Assembly: GCA_037952775.1 (NCBI GenBank)
Contig: JBANAY010000003.1
Span: forward strand, 25,358,001-25,422,000
DNA: 64,000 nt
From: Clonostachys chloroleuca
Taxonomy: Eukaryota; Ascomycota; Sordariomycetes; Hypocreales; Bionectriaceae
Direction: 5' to 3'
In this document: positions 1-11,976 of the stretch, piece after piece
How positions within the stretch are numbered: position 1 is the stretch's first letter
Layout: each line of letters starts with the position of its first letter
Notes under the pieces: model-generated
The model's database searches: none
Told to the model about the DNA's origin: nothing
The model's input: only the letters and a program-made list of their open reading frames with translations
Translations under genes and position numbers: made by a program

Positions 1-1782
1 GTAACAAAGTTGAATATATACAATTTGCTATCCAACCGCCTTTTAATCATACCTCGTACTACGTGCTATGGTTTGTGGTAAGTTTTGTTCCGTCCATGTC
101 ATCGAACCTTGGTGTGGAATTTCAGTTTCAAAAGGTTACTTACAGCTCTCTCAGTAAGAAATAGATACAGCAGCTGTACGTCGGTGTGAATAAGTCTCTC
201 GGCCTTTATCTGGTTTCCCACTTACAAGCTTCATCTGGGTTAGCCGTAAGGTATATTCAGGTCCTGTTTTGGGTGTTTACCTTAGTAGAAAGGTAGCAAC
301 CAAGGCATACCAGTATAGCCGCGCTGCAAACCTCTAGGCTCACATTGGTTCCCACGGCATGCTGCATGATTCCCACCGCGAATACAAAGAGATAGGAGTC
401 GACGTATAAAGCCAAGGTAACTGCATATTGCCATTGTTAGAGAGGGCTTGTCTCGTAAGAAAGATCTCTCGCCTACGCCATATTGCGTATGGGACGTTTC
501 TCCAATTCTTAATCCTGGATATTTTTCGATCTAACCTTGCAATTAGTATGTCGGATTGGAAGTGGCTCGTACACGGGGGCAGTACTGAACAAATTGGAGA
601 TCACCGTGAGTACTAGCATCGTGACGACCAAACCCATAACCCTGGCAGCGACAGGGACTTCAGCCGGCTCCTCCATCCTGCACTCGTTCCTCGCACCTGC
701 TCGATGGGTGTTTTAACGGAGATGCCGGTGTTACGATTCGTGCTAGAGAACTGAGACCATTGATGAGCAATGATCGTGCATGATATGAATGTCGAGGATT
801 AAGGTCAATGGAATTAAGTGCAAGGGCAAAGAACCACCGCTCGGTCCGTGCGGTGGTAGGCAAGCTCTTTTGTGACGAGCATCTTGAACTTTATCTCGGC
901 TTTGAATCTAGGCCTCTTCACATTCACATTCCAATGCGGAACACGCATCGGGTGGGTGTATCCAACTAGCACGCCCGGCTGCCATCTCTCAAGGCAAATT
1001 TGCTCGTATCAGGTTCCTCCTCGTATACTAAACGTCTATTTAACATATAAATTAAATTAAATGTAGTTATATGAGCCTTTTGCTCACGGACGAATGGGGG
1101 AGCTATGATGAGGTTGAATCTATTGACCGCTTCCGGGAGAATCACCGTCTATCAGTCAGCTGACTACCGAAGCTTTTCCTCTTCACACAAGCGGCTGATC
1201 TTAATTCTCATCGGCCAAGCCTCTAGCGAAACTTCATTTTCAGATGAGTAATGCTCAGCCACATGAGAAACGGCACTATCTTAAAACCGGGCGAGTCAAA
1301 TGAGGTGTTTGGGGACCAGTTGAGCGGTAGAATTCCATGCCTTCTTAGTTCTTCATCAGCAAGCCATTTAACGTTTAATTCCGCGATCCAGCCCATCATA
1401 TAGTTCTGGGCTTCAACAGTAGTTCACTATGGCTTGAAAGTGAACCAATCGCTCAGCAAAATGAACGGTCTGGGCTGTGGAAAGTGGCGAGTTGCTTTGA
1501 ATGCATATTCTCCTCGACCCTGTTATTTAAAACATTTCCCTCTGCTTTTGCTTGGAGTTTCTCTCTTTGCATTATATCTCAAGTCTTTGCTCTTCCTCTT
1601 CTTCTTTTTCCTTGTGCTCCCTCGGGTTTATGTAGAAGTCATAGACAATGCGTAAAACTCGTGGCGAACTAACCTCAGCATCATCATCTCTCTTGAATTT
1701 ATGCTTGATTATACATATGTGAGCCATCCAGTCCTTCCGAGTCGTGAAGGCATAGATCTAAATTGACTGATGGCAACCTCAA
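1..1782. other. Intergenic, no gene recognised
   Basis: Mixed-composition sequence with only short chance open frames (up to about 73 codons), none resembling a known family. I see no splice-joined reading frame, no repeat and no RNA gene here. It lies downstream of the minus-strand zinc-cluster regulator, so it should include that gene's 3' UTR. Confidence 0.5.
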
Positions 1783-3569
1783 TTATGCAAAGCATGGCAA
1801 GCGTGGGCTTGAAGTCATCACAGTATCCAGCTTCATGGTATAGTCCAATTCATAGCTCGTCTCCAAATCATTCTGGGCCCATATGGCTTGTAGCATTGAT
1901 TCCAGCCTTGAAAGTGGGTGAGATTGATTGGCATCACCGCTCCTTACAAGACCAAGAATCAGCGTTCGCTCCTCGTCAGACTGCGCCTCACTCCCTATTA
2001 TAAAGAGTGGGAACGGCAGCTCGCAGTAGTTCATCTGTGACAATACGGCAAATCCTCGTTGGGTGTATGAGGTAACCTTCTCTGAATGTCCTGAGGAGCT
2101 TCGAGCCGATCTTTCAATGTAAATGAGTAAAGCCAGTTTGAACAGTTCAAGCTGAAAATTATCGTCCCATCCGCGAATTGAATGCCTGTCTTTTTCTATA
2201 TTTTTAACATTTCTGACAGAATAATTCTCGACCCGATACTCCCAGTCCTTGAGTGATTCGGTGTATGCTGGATCATGGTATCCTGCATCAGACGCCCGTA
2301 GAATGCCGTGAAATATATCTCGGACGAGTTTCAGAAAGTTGTGGGAATTTTCAGGTAATCCCATGCTCTGCGAGAGTTTCAGCGGTATAATTAATATAGA
2401 CGAATGCGCTGCTAAGTTTCGCCCACTTACCTTGTGGGTTGATGGTGAACACACTGGCGGAGGTTTAACCATCCGGGAATCTGGCATTTCAGAACCGACA
2501 GAGATACTGATTGGCGCCATTCTTCGCCAGTGCCGGAGAGTGAAACCCGTCAGGGAGCCGTAGTACGAGGCCCAGTCGTGTAGCATTGTCCCGTCACTGC
2601 CGAGAGCTTCAAGAACATGCAAAACGCGATGCATGAGCCGCCCAGAGCCGCAGAGGAACCAAGTCCATTGGCTGTCGCGGTCTTCATTAGAATGGATCTA
2701 TGTAGATAGTCAGTGACAATTGCTAGAGATAAGATAGGTAGGTTACAATATACTTCTAATGTAGTCATAATCATGCCAGCGGCAATATGTCGAACCGCTT
2801 CGGCGTTATCGACGCCATCTGTAGAAGAGGACTTCAAGAGAGCAACAGCGGTCAGCTTCAACTGCATTGTTTGGTACTGATTACCATTTCTATGCAGCGA
2901 AGCTAAAGCCAGTATCGACCATAGAACACAATTCGAAGAAGACGTGGTGTCTAGAAGGGCCAGCCGAAACAAAAGGCCGCAGAGTTCCGAACGTGTCTGA
3001 TTAAAGGTGGCCAGGGTATTTGATGCGACAGACTCAACTAGCCAATGTTAGCACTTGCCCGAGAATAAAAGCCCCTAATGCTTACAGTAGGCTAGGAGAT
3101 CTATCTCTGTGCTACGAAGTTGAAAGGGTTTCCAGTTAATTGTTATAGGGCGATTGAGTGACAGCAGATCTCGATTGCTTTCACCATGTACTAAAACCCA
3201 TTAGCATTGCCAATTACTTAGAATCACACTTATAAACCACAGCCTACCTTGTCTCCCTGCAGATCTCGAGAGATATTGGTGGATCTCCATGTCTAAAGAA
3301 TCAGTATGTAGGAAGATGGAGCCCTGGGATTTACTGCCTGTAGATCCCCGAGACGGATTCCCTATGAGAGAGCGTTTGCTCTTTGCTCCCGGCCAGGAAA
3401 GTTTAAGTCCATAGCCTCTGCAATCTCTGTTCGAGTGGACACATTTCTGACATTTAGGCCGACCCTCGTCACAACGAATTTTGCGATCTGCCAACGATTA
3501 GCAAAGCGTAGGCAGAGTAGTCATCATGGGCTAGGAACCTCGGCATGTCCAGCATCCGTTAGACGGCAT
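1783..3569 (-). CDS. Zn(II)2Cys6 transcription factor with Fungal_trans_2-like domain
   Basis: Nuclear fungal regulator predicted to bind DNA through a binuclear zinc cluster. Six exons on the minus strand join into one 503-residue frame: 3569-3539, 3487-3248, 3190-3086, 3037-2754, 2697-2431, 2367-1783. The protein starts MPSNGCWTCRDRKIRCDEG, and the six cysteines (CWTC, RC, KC, C..C) follow within the first 40 residues; the first intron splits this cluster, so the ATG at 3569 is needed to complete it. The long C-terminal part (NEDRDSQWTWFLCGSG, then hydrophobic helices and an ERSARSSSG-like stretch) resembles the Fungal_trans_2 regulatory domain (PF11951). Introns are 48-63 nt and all GT..AG. 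It is divergent to the esterase gene at 4684, with 1.1 kb between the starts, so a shared promoter is possible. The target pathway cannot be read from the sequence. Confidence 0.9.
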
Positions 3570-4683
3570 AATAACGGTTTTCAGATACCCCAACGTGTTT
3601 TAGCCAATAGAAAAGACTTAGCTCTTGCGCGAAGTTCCCAAATGACCGGTTTGGTAGAGATACAACCCGGCCGTGGTGCTGTGTCGTGATGAGATCTTCG
3701 CATCATGAATTATTAATCAGCACCAAATACGGAGTAGAGAGCAAAGGAATGTGGGTCGACACCTTCGGCGGGTCTTATTCTCCCGATCCCCCTACACGTA
3801 GGTACCTACGAAGTAGCTTGATCCAGCCATCTAGGTTTGGCCTTATGACAGGACAAAGGGCCGAGGGACAAAGGGCCGAGGCAAATGGTTGGAAGCGTGA
3901 CCAACCATACATTCAGTATAATTATTCATAAATAATCTAAACGTTCATTCAATTAATCTTGTTCGGAGATAGCCAAAGATCGGAGAATTGGCATAAACGG
4001 ATGGCTCAGTTTTGTCACAAAGAAAGTAGAATTTTGTGAAATTTCTCCTTACAGAGCTTCTGATAGAACATATCTCAAACTCCAGAAAATATTGGAACAA
4101 GTTATTATTATGAGATCTCATACATGCATTTTCACAACTTTCTAACCTCCTTTCAGTTAAGGTGACGTCTTGATCCGTGGCTGCGTGGATGAGAACTACG
4201 AGATGTATAGGGTAGCTCAAAATTAGTGTGACTGCGAATACCTATGAAGACAAAGACGTCTTCGGTTGCATGCTTTGAAAAATATCACGGAGCGCTCTGG
4301 ATATCTTGGTAAGTAATATAGTGATGAAAATACACCCTCAAAGCCTGTTATTGTATTGCGAATTTTCTTTTGAATACGTATATACAAATACCATGCAACA
4401 CCCGATTCAAGCTCTCTTTCCATAGGCAAATATGCCAAGGCTGAAGACGATGCGGGGGTGATTGTTAACGCCGGATTGGAACGATCAACATGATTCAAAA
4501 GTTCCTGGGCTCCGTCTTACCTGCACAAAAGGCCACAAACAGTTTAGGAAGGTGCGGAACAGGATGGGCCTTTTGCTAGAAATATATGTCGATGAGAGAA
4601 AGACTCTGGAAGGGATTTGCCGTCATTGTTGACCTCAACCATCTCGGCGCACAATTTACCTCCACCTACTACTGACGGCAATC
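3570..4683. promoter_or_regulatory. Divergent intergenic region
   Basis: This 1.1-kb spacer lies between two divergent starts (regulator at 3569, esterase at 4684) and should hold both promoters. It contains a perfect 15-bp tandem duplication around 3851-3882 (the unit reads gacaaagggccgagg). Open frames at 3945-4498 on the minus strand look like chance and resemble nothing known. Confidence 0.4.
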
Positions 4684-5796
4684 ATGAGAGTGAATGATGT
4701 GACAGTGGCATTGGCGGCAGCCGTTTCGGTCGCCGTCGCCCAAGTCTTGCCGCCACCAGGAGGTCCATTCCATGTGAGCTTGGAACACTCGGAGCTGGTC
4801 GACGAGAGTCGACAGGATCCTTTCAATTCGACACACGCTCGTCGGATGATGATCACGCGATTTACGCCCGTGTCCAAGAAACACTGCAAGAAGTTGTGTA
4901 ATGTGCCCTACATGACGCCCGAGGTGGCCAAGGTCGAAGATGAGATTCTCGGCCCGTATATGGAGGGTATTGTCGAATCCCCCGGTGACATGCTTCTGGG
5001 TCTTCAGCTGGAGGTCTGCTGCGAGGTACAAAAGACGGCACCCGCCAAAAACTTTCCAAAAATCCTGTTTGGAACAGGTCTGAATACTACGCGGAGCTTC
5101 TATTCTGGCACCGTGCAGCAGATTGCGAGCATGGGCTACGAGATCGTGCTCATGGATCATCCGTACGAGACCGATGTGGTTCAGTTCCCGAACGGCGACC
5201 TCATTTTGGGCGGTCGCATCGGACGGGACATGGAAGACCTCGAGGATATCGTGTTCGGCCTAGACGTTCGCACCCAAGACGTCAAGTTTGTGCTTGATAC
5301 ATTCGGCATCGAGAAGGCAGTCTACATCGGGCAATCCTACGGGGGAGCGTCCGCCGCAGCAGCTCTGCTCAACGAGACACGTCTTGTCGCTGGCGTGAAC
5401 CTGGACGGTGCCCTGTGGGGGAATGTCCAATATACTGGTGTCGACCGACCATTTTTATCCTTTGGCTCCGTGGGCCACAACTCGAGCTTTGAGAGCGACC
5501 CGAGCTGGGCGAACTTCTTTGATGCCATGGAAAGTAATCACTCGCAGGTGTGGAATAAGGAGCTCAGCGTTCTTGATTCGATTCATGGGGCTTACTATGA
5601 TTTCTCCATTATTGGAGATGTGACTGGGCTGAGAGAGAAGTCGATCAGCTTCTTTGGGAAGATCACGGGAGAGAGAATGGACAAGATATTGAGGGAATAT
5701 CTGAACGACTTCATACAGTTTACTCTGCTAGGTGGTAGTGAGGGCCTTCTCTCAGGACCAAGCCCTGAGTTTGAAGATGTTCTTTTCATTCGATAG
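4684..5796 (+). CDS. Secreted PAF-acetylhydrolase-like alpha/beta-hydrolase
   Basis: An intronless 370-residue frame. The N-terminus (MRVNDVTVALAAAVSVAVAQ) is a signal peptide, so the enzyme is probably secreted or enters the secretory route. An alpha/beta-hydrolase fold follows, with a nucleophile elbow GQSYGG whose serine is near residue 218; the preceding stretch (Asp-His-Pro-Tyr, then a long acidic helix) and the later IHGAYYDFS segment, which could carry the catalytic His, resemble platelet-activating-factor acetylhydrolase isoform II-like proteins of fungi. Cysteines cluster near residues 67-113 and there are several N-glycosylation sequons. Expected activity is hydrolysis of a short-chain or oxidised acyl ester on a phospholipid, but a general esterase is equally possible. 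The ATG at 4684 gives a complete signal peptide, and the next in-frame ATG (residue 55) would remove it. Confidence 0.8.
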   Translation: MRVNDVTVALAAAVSVAVAQVLPPPGGPFHVSLEHSELVDESRQDPFNSTHARRMMITRFTPVSKKHCKKLCNVPYMTPEVAKVEDEILGPYMEGIVESPGDMLLGLQLEVCCEVQKTAPAKNFPKILFGTGLNTTRSFYSGTVQQIASMGYEIVLMDHPYETDVVQFPNGDLILGGRIGRDMEDLEDIVFGLDVRTQDVKFVLDTFGIEKAVYIGQSYGGASAAAALLNETRLVAGVNLDGALWGNVQYTGVDRPFLSFGSVGHNSSFESDPSWANFFDAMESNHSQVWNKELSVLDSIHGAYYDFSIIGDVTGLREKSISFFGKITGERMDKILREYLNDFIQFTLLGGSEGLLSGPSPEFEDVLFIR

Positions 5797-5871
5797 AAGC
5801 CATAAATACTCTTGGACATGCATCTCATTTGATGCTGAAGTTGAATGTAAATGATATGCAAAGAATAATCA

Positions 5872-5879
5872 TATAAAAG
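5872..5879 (+). promoter_or_regulatory. TATA-box-like motif
   Basis: A TATAAAAG motif 51 bp upstream of the ATG at 5930 of a possible small secreted peptide. It also lies just past the 3' end of the esterase gene, so it may be chance. Confidence 0.25.
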
Positions 5880-5929
5880 GGTCTTTGTTCCTCAACCCAA
5901 GTGATGTCTCCTTCCACATAGGAGAGACG

Positions 5930-6119
5930 ATGAAGTTGCTTCTGTGTACTATCCTCTCAATTAGCTGTACAGGAATCGGGCTTACGGCTTGCAGCTCCCG
6001 AAAAACCTTCAGCTTCTGTCCTAGACAAGCGGCAAGAAGAAAAAAAAGCGAAAACCCGAGTTGTAATCTTGGGCTCTTCTAGAGTTTCTAGCAGCTCGCC
6101 GCCCTGTCGAGACCTAACT
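5930..6119 (+). pseudogene. Possible small secreted peptide with Kex2-type site, frame broken
   Basis: The ATG at 5930 opens with MKLLLCTILSISCTGIGLTA, a plausible signal peptide. At about position 5990 the continuing frame becomes basic and cysteine-rich and ends at 6079. Shifting by one base instead gives AAPEKPSASVLDKRQEE, which has the form of a fungal propeptide ending in a Lys-Arg processing site, and this frame runs on to a TGA at about 6117. The simplest reading is a one-base frameshift in a small secreted protein gene, preceded by a TATA-like motif. There is no recognisable mature domain, so this may also be chance. I do not assign a function. Confidence 0.25.
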
Positions 6120-9100
6120 TGATACTCACACCATTCTTGGACGAATGCCGAGAACCCTAAACAATCACCACTGAAGTGAGAATCTGGACTTTGAGAATGT
6201 TAAACTAGACCATTGCCCCTACTTACGTTAGCCGTCCAGGCAGACACACTCGAGACCGACCGGTTGATTTGGCGCCAAGAAAGTCGAGAACGGTGGCAAG
6301 ACAGGAACAAGGAGAAAATGTAAGGTGGTACGAAAGTAAACCAGGCTTCTCTGCGTCATGGTTCGCGCACAGAGCTGAACCCATTATTACTTGGAGCTAA
6401 GATCGAAATACTCTGCACGCAGAGACTCAGGGGGAGTATCCGCAACTTTTACCGTCCCTGTCCCTGCCGACCGAAGCAAACCGGATCGAGACACTGAACG
6501 CTCGCTCCTCTTATTTTTCACGACGGAACTACCCGTAAGGCCTCTAGGAACGGGTACAATGTTCCGCGACCACTAATGTGATTATCGCGGACCGCTGTTA
6601 TAGCTAAAGACACCCTTTGCCGCTCACGGGATAGACTGGCGCTAAACGTCGCGAAGACTTTCAGCGATATTTCACGCGCCACCCCTAAATCTGTCTCGGT
6701 GGAAAGGGGCTGCTGTGCTCCTCAAATGCCTCGACTTCGCGGCTGTAGCGGCGGGTTGCAGTTGTTTGAGTTGATTCATTAGGGCACTACTAGGCTTCAC
6801 GAAGCCGCTCCTTTATACCTTTAGTTTAAAGAAGTTGTTAGAATCAAATCAAACGCTTGATGGATACTGCCGTTAGTTTGCACGCTCCCAGCAGAATCTT
6901 GAGTCATGAAAGCAGCAGAACCCAGAAAGTATGGGAGGATTGGCTCATGATCGATCGGAGATCCGGATAACAGAACCCAGCCAAAGGGTGGAAGACATCT
7001 TCAGCAGCTGCAGGGGTGATTCTTCTCCTAGCTCCAATCTAGTGCAGGCGTTCATTGCATTAGTGGCTGAACGGTGTTCGTTGCTTCTGGACACTCCTAC
7101 AAGGAACTTCCTTTTTCCCTGTGCGAGCCAATATTTGCCTCGAAGAAAATAGCAATACCAGGCAATATTACTGTTGAGCTTGGCACTTGGAGGATTGGAT
7201 GTCCTGAGGCCTCAGGTGTGCCTTGGCCATCCGTCACCTGAACTGAACCAGGTTGTAAGCAAAAGCAAATAAGTCAAATTTCGGCTCCCCAGAAAGATCA
7301 TTCCCCAGGTCGACTTTTGGCCCCTGAATTACTGAAGCTCAATGGCCAACCAAAACCTGGCCAGCTAATCGGGTCTGATGGCTCCAATATATGTTGTTCC
7401 AGTCAGTGGCAGCTCCCTGAATCCCGAGCATTTCTCGAAGACGTTCGGCTTCTCGACGTCCAGCTACAACCAGATAGCCGCTGCAATTTTTCAACGAACA
7501 GACTAAACGGCGGTCGGTAGTAGCGTTGCAGATGAAACGCTTCTATGGCGCCAGCTCCAACATAAGGCGGCAAGACAGGGAAACTCGAGCCTATGGTTTC
7601 GACGCCAGCGGAAATGATTAGGTTCGTAAATTTCTCAACGCCACCAAACTAGACGAGTTCTCATGATTGAGCTGCGACTCCGCTCATGGAGAAGATCCAC
7701 CACATCCTGGCGATCTGCCGCAGCCACCTCAGCCAACACATCCATGCCCGAGTCACACAAGGCTCGATCTCGAACCAGAGTTATGGCGAAGTAATAATGA
7801 GTAGATTACGTTCAAGGGGGCGGAGAGACGCGGACAAGGGCTGTGTGCAGCGGCTATGAAAACCCGCCTGCGTGGGGGTGTTCTACAACCAGGACAGCCC
7901 CTACCAAGGACGAGAACGTCCGCTCCGGTAGCCGGTGCTCCGTAATAGTACGCAACGAACACACAGAAGCGCCCTTCTCGCCTAATAATGATTATCCAAA
8001 ATGCAACATGTGAATTTCCCCATTATACGGCTCACAGAAAGCAAGGCCTCTGGTAAATCTTTCTGGATATTGCGTTCATGCAACTCTGGTCGAGGTGGCG
8101 AAAGACATTTGATACCGGCTGGCGCGGCTGAAAGCCTCAAGATCATGGGTATGTGATACGTGGACCATTATCCCATATGTAGATTTGGTGATGCAATGAA
8201 TTGCTTCCAGTGCAAAGATTTCACCAAAGACACCATTTCCATTGATATTGGTGTGAAGTTGGAGTCACGTGTGAAATGACCGTGATCAAAGTCCTAAAGG
8301 AGAACGTGGCTGTCACATATCAGTTCTGGGCTAAAGCACATCATGCATGTCTCAAGTATATTAAAGGACTTCCGACAAGCACATACATAGCCTACGAGTC
8401 ACGCGATCCCTGGCGCATGCAGATAAATTACGACGACATTTCTCCAGCTTCATATCATGTCGCAGCTATTTTGAATACAGTTTACGACTACTTCGTTGAA
8501 TGGAGACGTCCAGCGATTTCTTCAAGTTGTTTCAGCCTCAACACCAAAATTACAGCAAGTAGGCATTATTGATTAATTCCTCTCCATCGATCACTGATGG
8601 CACTTGTTTGCAAAGGTTTATATTTCTCTCGGCTGACGGAGAAGAGGCGAGGCTGAAGCTATGCCAGAAGTGGAGGATATGGTGTGAGCGCCGCCTCTTC
8701 CGATCCCGTTTCAATCAAACGTCACAAGATATCGGCGGGGGAGTTTTTCTAGCTGCGAGAGCATTGTATCATAGGGTAAATGATCTTCCAAGAAAGCAGC
8801 CCAAAGGCTACGCACATAACCCTTGATACTTTTAGGTTGCTTGTGTCAAATGTTTTGTTGAAATGCTATGTGAAGTGGTACAGGTCGCCCGCTTGTCGAC
8901 ATTGCAATTAATCTCTTGATCAATGGCTCGCCGATATGAACATCGGTGTGCATAAAATAGTTCTGCATAACGAACGCCCTTGTCTGAAATAGCGGCACCC
9001 ATGACACCGCGCTTGCTGGCGTCAACTGCCTTGTCGATAGTATTCCACGTTGTGATCACTGATGGTATCGAGATTGTGCGGCCCCGTTCTGTTGACACTT

Positions 9101-10573
9101 ACCGATCTGGGCCTTGCTGTTGAAGATCTGTTTGTAACTGCTTGGGGTACTGATCAGCATCTTGTTTGCCGTAGAAATCCAAAGCTGGCGTGATTTCCTT
9201 TTGCCCTCGGTCAATCCTGCCTGCCAAGGATTGATAGACGGGAAAAGAAAACGAAGCAGCTTGAATAGGCAAAGAAAGGAGTTCCCTTGCCTATAATTGA
9301 TAGTATATTCTTCCTTCGACTGCCAATTCCAGATACGTCGGTCCTTTTTTCAGCAAACAGAATTTGGCCCAGAAAGGACCAGAACCCAGCTAGTGAGTGG
9401 GATCATGAACACATTCCTCCTTGCAGATCACACTAACGACAGTAGAACTGACTAGGAGCGCGGCCAAAAGGCGTGCGACAACTGGGGCTCGGAACTCCAC
9501 CATTAAGGTTTCGAAGATGCTCAGGGCTGAAGAGCGATTCCCGGCTAGGGAGAAGGGAGTGACATTCTCTCCGACGAGGTGCAGTTCTTCATTATAGGGG
9601 CTCGTATAAGTTATACAAACGGAGACTATTATTATGCATACTTCGAGACAGTCAGGGGCCAAGACAGCACTGCATCGCGAATCTCCGGATGCAGGCAGAC
9701 CCATCAAACGGAATGACACGTTACCGGTGCCGGAGACGCCCTTGACGCCCAGCAGACGATGCAAACCCTGACGACCTGCATTCAAGGGTCCCCCAGCGCA
9801 GGAAGGTGGAGTATGATGCGATTTTCTTCAAACGAAACTTGGCTAAGATTTTAGTACAGAAACTTGACTCGTGCAGGTTAACACGGTCCAGCGAGCAGCT
9901 GGATCTGGCTAGAGGGTCGGAATATCTCCGTTTAACATGCTTGTGCTACATAATTTTGAGTGTCGAGTTATCGACGGCAAAACGACCCCCGCGATATACC
10001 CGTCGGCGTCCAGGCGGACGGACTCTCCGAGAGGTCAGGCAGGGACACTGGGCTCACCCTGAAGTTCTGAAGGCAGGACGAGGGTCTTAGGTCGCTCCAG
10101 AGTCCCCATAATATAACTCGCCCATACTAGATCTTTACTAGCATCTGGCCTGGGGGATCAGCTTCCCCCAAGATTCGGCTAGCTCTTCATTCCTTCGACC
10201 TTCTCGAGTCTGACTGGCGGATAGGCTTGCCGGCTATACATCCGCAGGCCGAACAGAGATGCCAGAAACAGGTATGAGGCCCAGTAAATTGGAACAGACG
10301 CCACTGAAAGGATGCTTGGCGTCTCAACCGATAGTTTCTGCGACCGCGCCAGGTCTGCATGCTGGTCCTCGCTTAGTGGGATTGCCGCTGCCTACTGGAT
10401 AGCAAATTGATGTTGCACACAGCATCTCCGTGGGTCTCGCTCTTCATCTTAGGTGCCCCCCCCTGCCGTATATACAGACGGCTGGTCTCAAAAATAGCGG
10501 GAGAAAACTTTAAACTGTTCAATCGTCGCAAACCTTCTTCGGCCTGACGTTCTCATGTGTGGTCGATGTCAGT
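6120..10573. other. 4.4-kb gene-poor stretch
   Basis: I find no convincing gene on either strand. The longest open frames (for example 8276-8572 and 8569-8826 on plus, 9390-9785 on minus) match no family I recognise and show no partner exon. Base composition is balanced, unlike the AT-rich RIP-like islands later in the window, so this does not look like a mutated transposon. The last few hundred bases should contain the promoter of the membrane protein gene that starts at 10574. Confidence 0.5.
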
Positions 10574-11976
10574 ATGGGTATAGAGGGCTACGATGCTTTC
10601 CGCGCACGCCTTGATGGCGCTGCCATCTCTACGTTCATTTTAGCGACGCTCGCCGTACCTGCGAAGCTCTGGTGTCGAACAAGAGTGGGCGGGTGGTCTA
10701 ACATTGGCATGGATGACTGGTTGTCGATTGCGACTCTGTTCTGGATGAATGTGTTCTTCTGGATCACCATGATCGGTAAGGCTATATCCCCCTTTCCAGC
10801 CAGATATCGTTCTGCATTTTGATTTCCATTACCGGTCCGGTATTTCTCACAGCATCACCAGGTCTACGGCCGTATCTTGGCCGCGATGCCGGTGTCGATG
10901 TCCCGATGGATGAGGTTGAACTGTTTTCCAAGTGCCTCTTCGCCGCCGCCCTGACGTACTGCGTCGCAATCGCATTCATTAAGTTCACCATCTTGGCCTT
11001 TTACTGGAAACTGTTCTCCGTTACTGCCCGAATACCAATTATGGTCATTTTCGCCTCTGTCGCGGCCTGGCTCATCACTTTCGTACGTACTCTTCCTCGA
11101 CCACCTCTACCGACATACGAAGCCGGAAACGCAGTGGGGGGAATTGGTGATACTAACCTCTCTTCTTTCATGTAGCTGTGTCTCGGAGCTTTTGGTTGCC
11201 AGCCCATCAAGGCCCAATGGGACTTTGTAGCAATGGCAACAGCCAAGTGTCTGCCGCAAAAATCGATCTATTTGGGAGGCTCCCTACCGAACGTCATTAT
11301 CGATTTCGTCCTCGTCCTCATGCCTATCCCCTACGTCTGGGGTCTCAACGTCCCTCTCGGCCAGCGACTGATCCTGGCCAGCATGTTCCTGCTCGGTCTC
11401 TTCGTCTGCATCGTCTCCATCATCCGACTTACCGAGGTCATGTCCATTTCGACGAGCGACACCAACATCACCTACAATCTGAGAAACTTCATGCTCTGGT
11501 CCGTTGTCGAGATCAACATCGGTCTCGTCTGCTCCTGCTTGCCCAGTCTCCGCCGGCTCGCGAAGACTCTTGGCCTTGGCGCTCTGTTCTCCCGAGGCTC
11601 GAGCGCCAACAAGGCCTCTGGCACCCCAGGTGGTCACACCCCTGCACCGACGACTGCGGGAGGAAATACGGGAAATCAAAGCAATGGCGGTGGTAGCCGG
11701 TTCCACTCGATGTTAAAAAGCAGGGGCATCTGGTCATCGGTGGCAGGTCTGACAAAGTTGGACAGCGACGAGGAGTACCAGATGATTGACCATCAGCACA
11801 AGCATGCGGCCAATCCGCAGGGTAAAAGTACGACCGGAGTCACAGGCGAGCGGAGGAGCAGGGATACAGAAGACGACAAGGAGCACAGTGTGCGGACGAT
11901 GGACGACCAACCAGGCATAACGGTGCATCACGACTGGAGTGTTGTGGTCGATAACAAGCCGAATGCTACGAGATGA
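10574..11976 (+). CDS. Fungal rhodopsin-like (PTH11-type) integral membrane protein
   Basis: Three exons, 10574-10775, 10853-11082 and 11176-11976, join into a 410-residue protein. It has a seven-helix core typical of the fungal 'rhodopsin domain' family (Fung_rhodopsin, PTH11-like): ISTFILATLAVPAKLWCRTR, then GMDDWLSIATLFW, AFIKFTILAFYWKLF, LCLGAFGCQPIKAQWDF, a helix around IIDFVLVLMPIPYVWGL, then LILASMFLLGLFVCIVSIIRL and the last helix before CLPSLRRL. The cytoplasmic tail from about residue 270 is hydrophilic, Gly/Ser/Asn-rich and ends in charged sequence. No CFEM domain is present. Members of the family are putative G-protein-coupled sensors, but the ligand and even the signalling role are inference. 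I chose the ATG at 10574 because the frame upstream has only a GTG. Both introns are GT..AG (77 and 93 nt). Confidence 0.85.

Noticed and set aside
9390..9785. 131-codon minus frame
   Set aside because: No family resemblance, no signal of splicing and no neighbouring exon.
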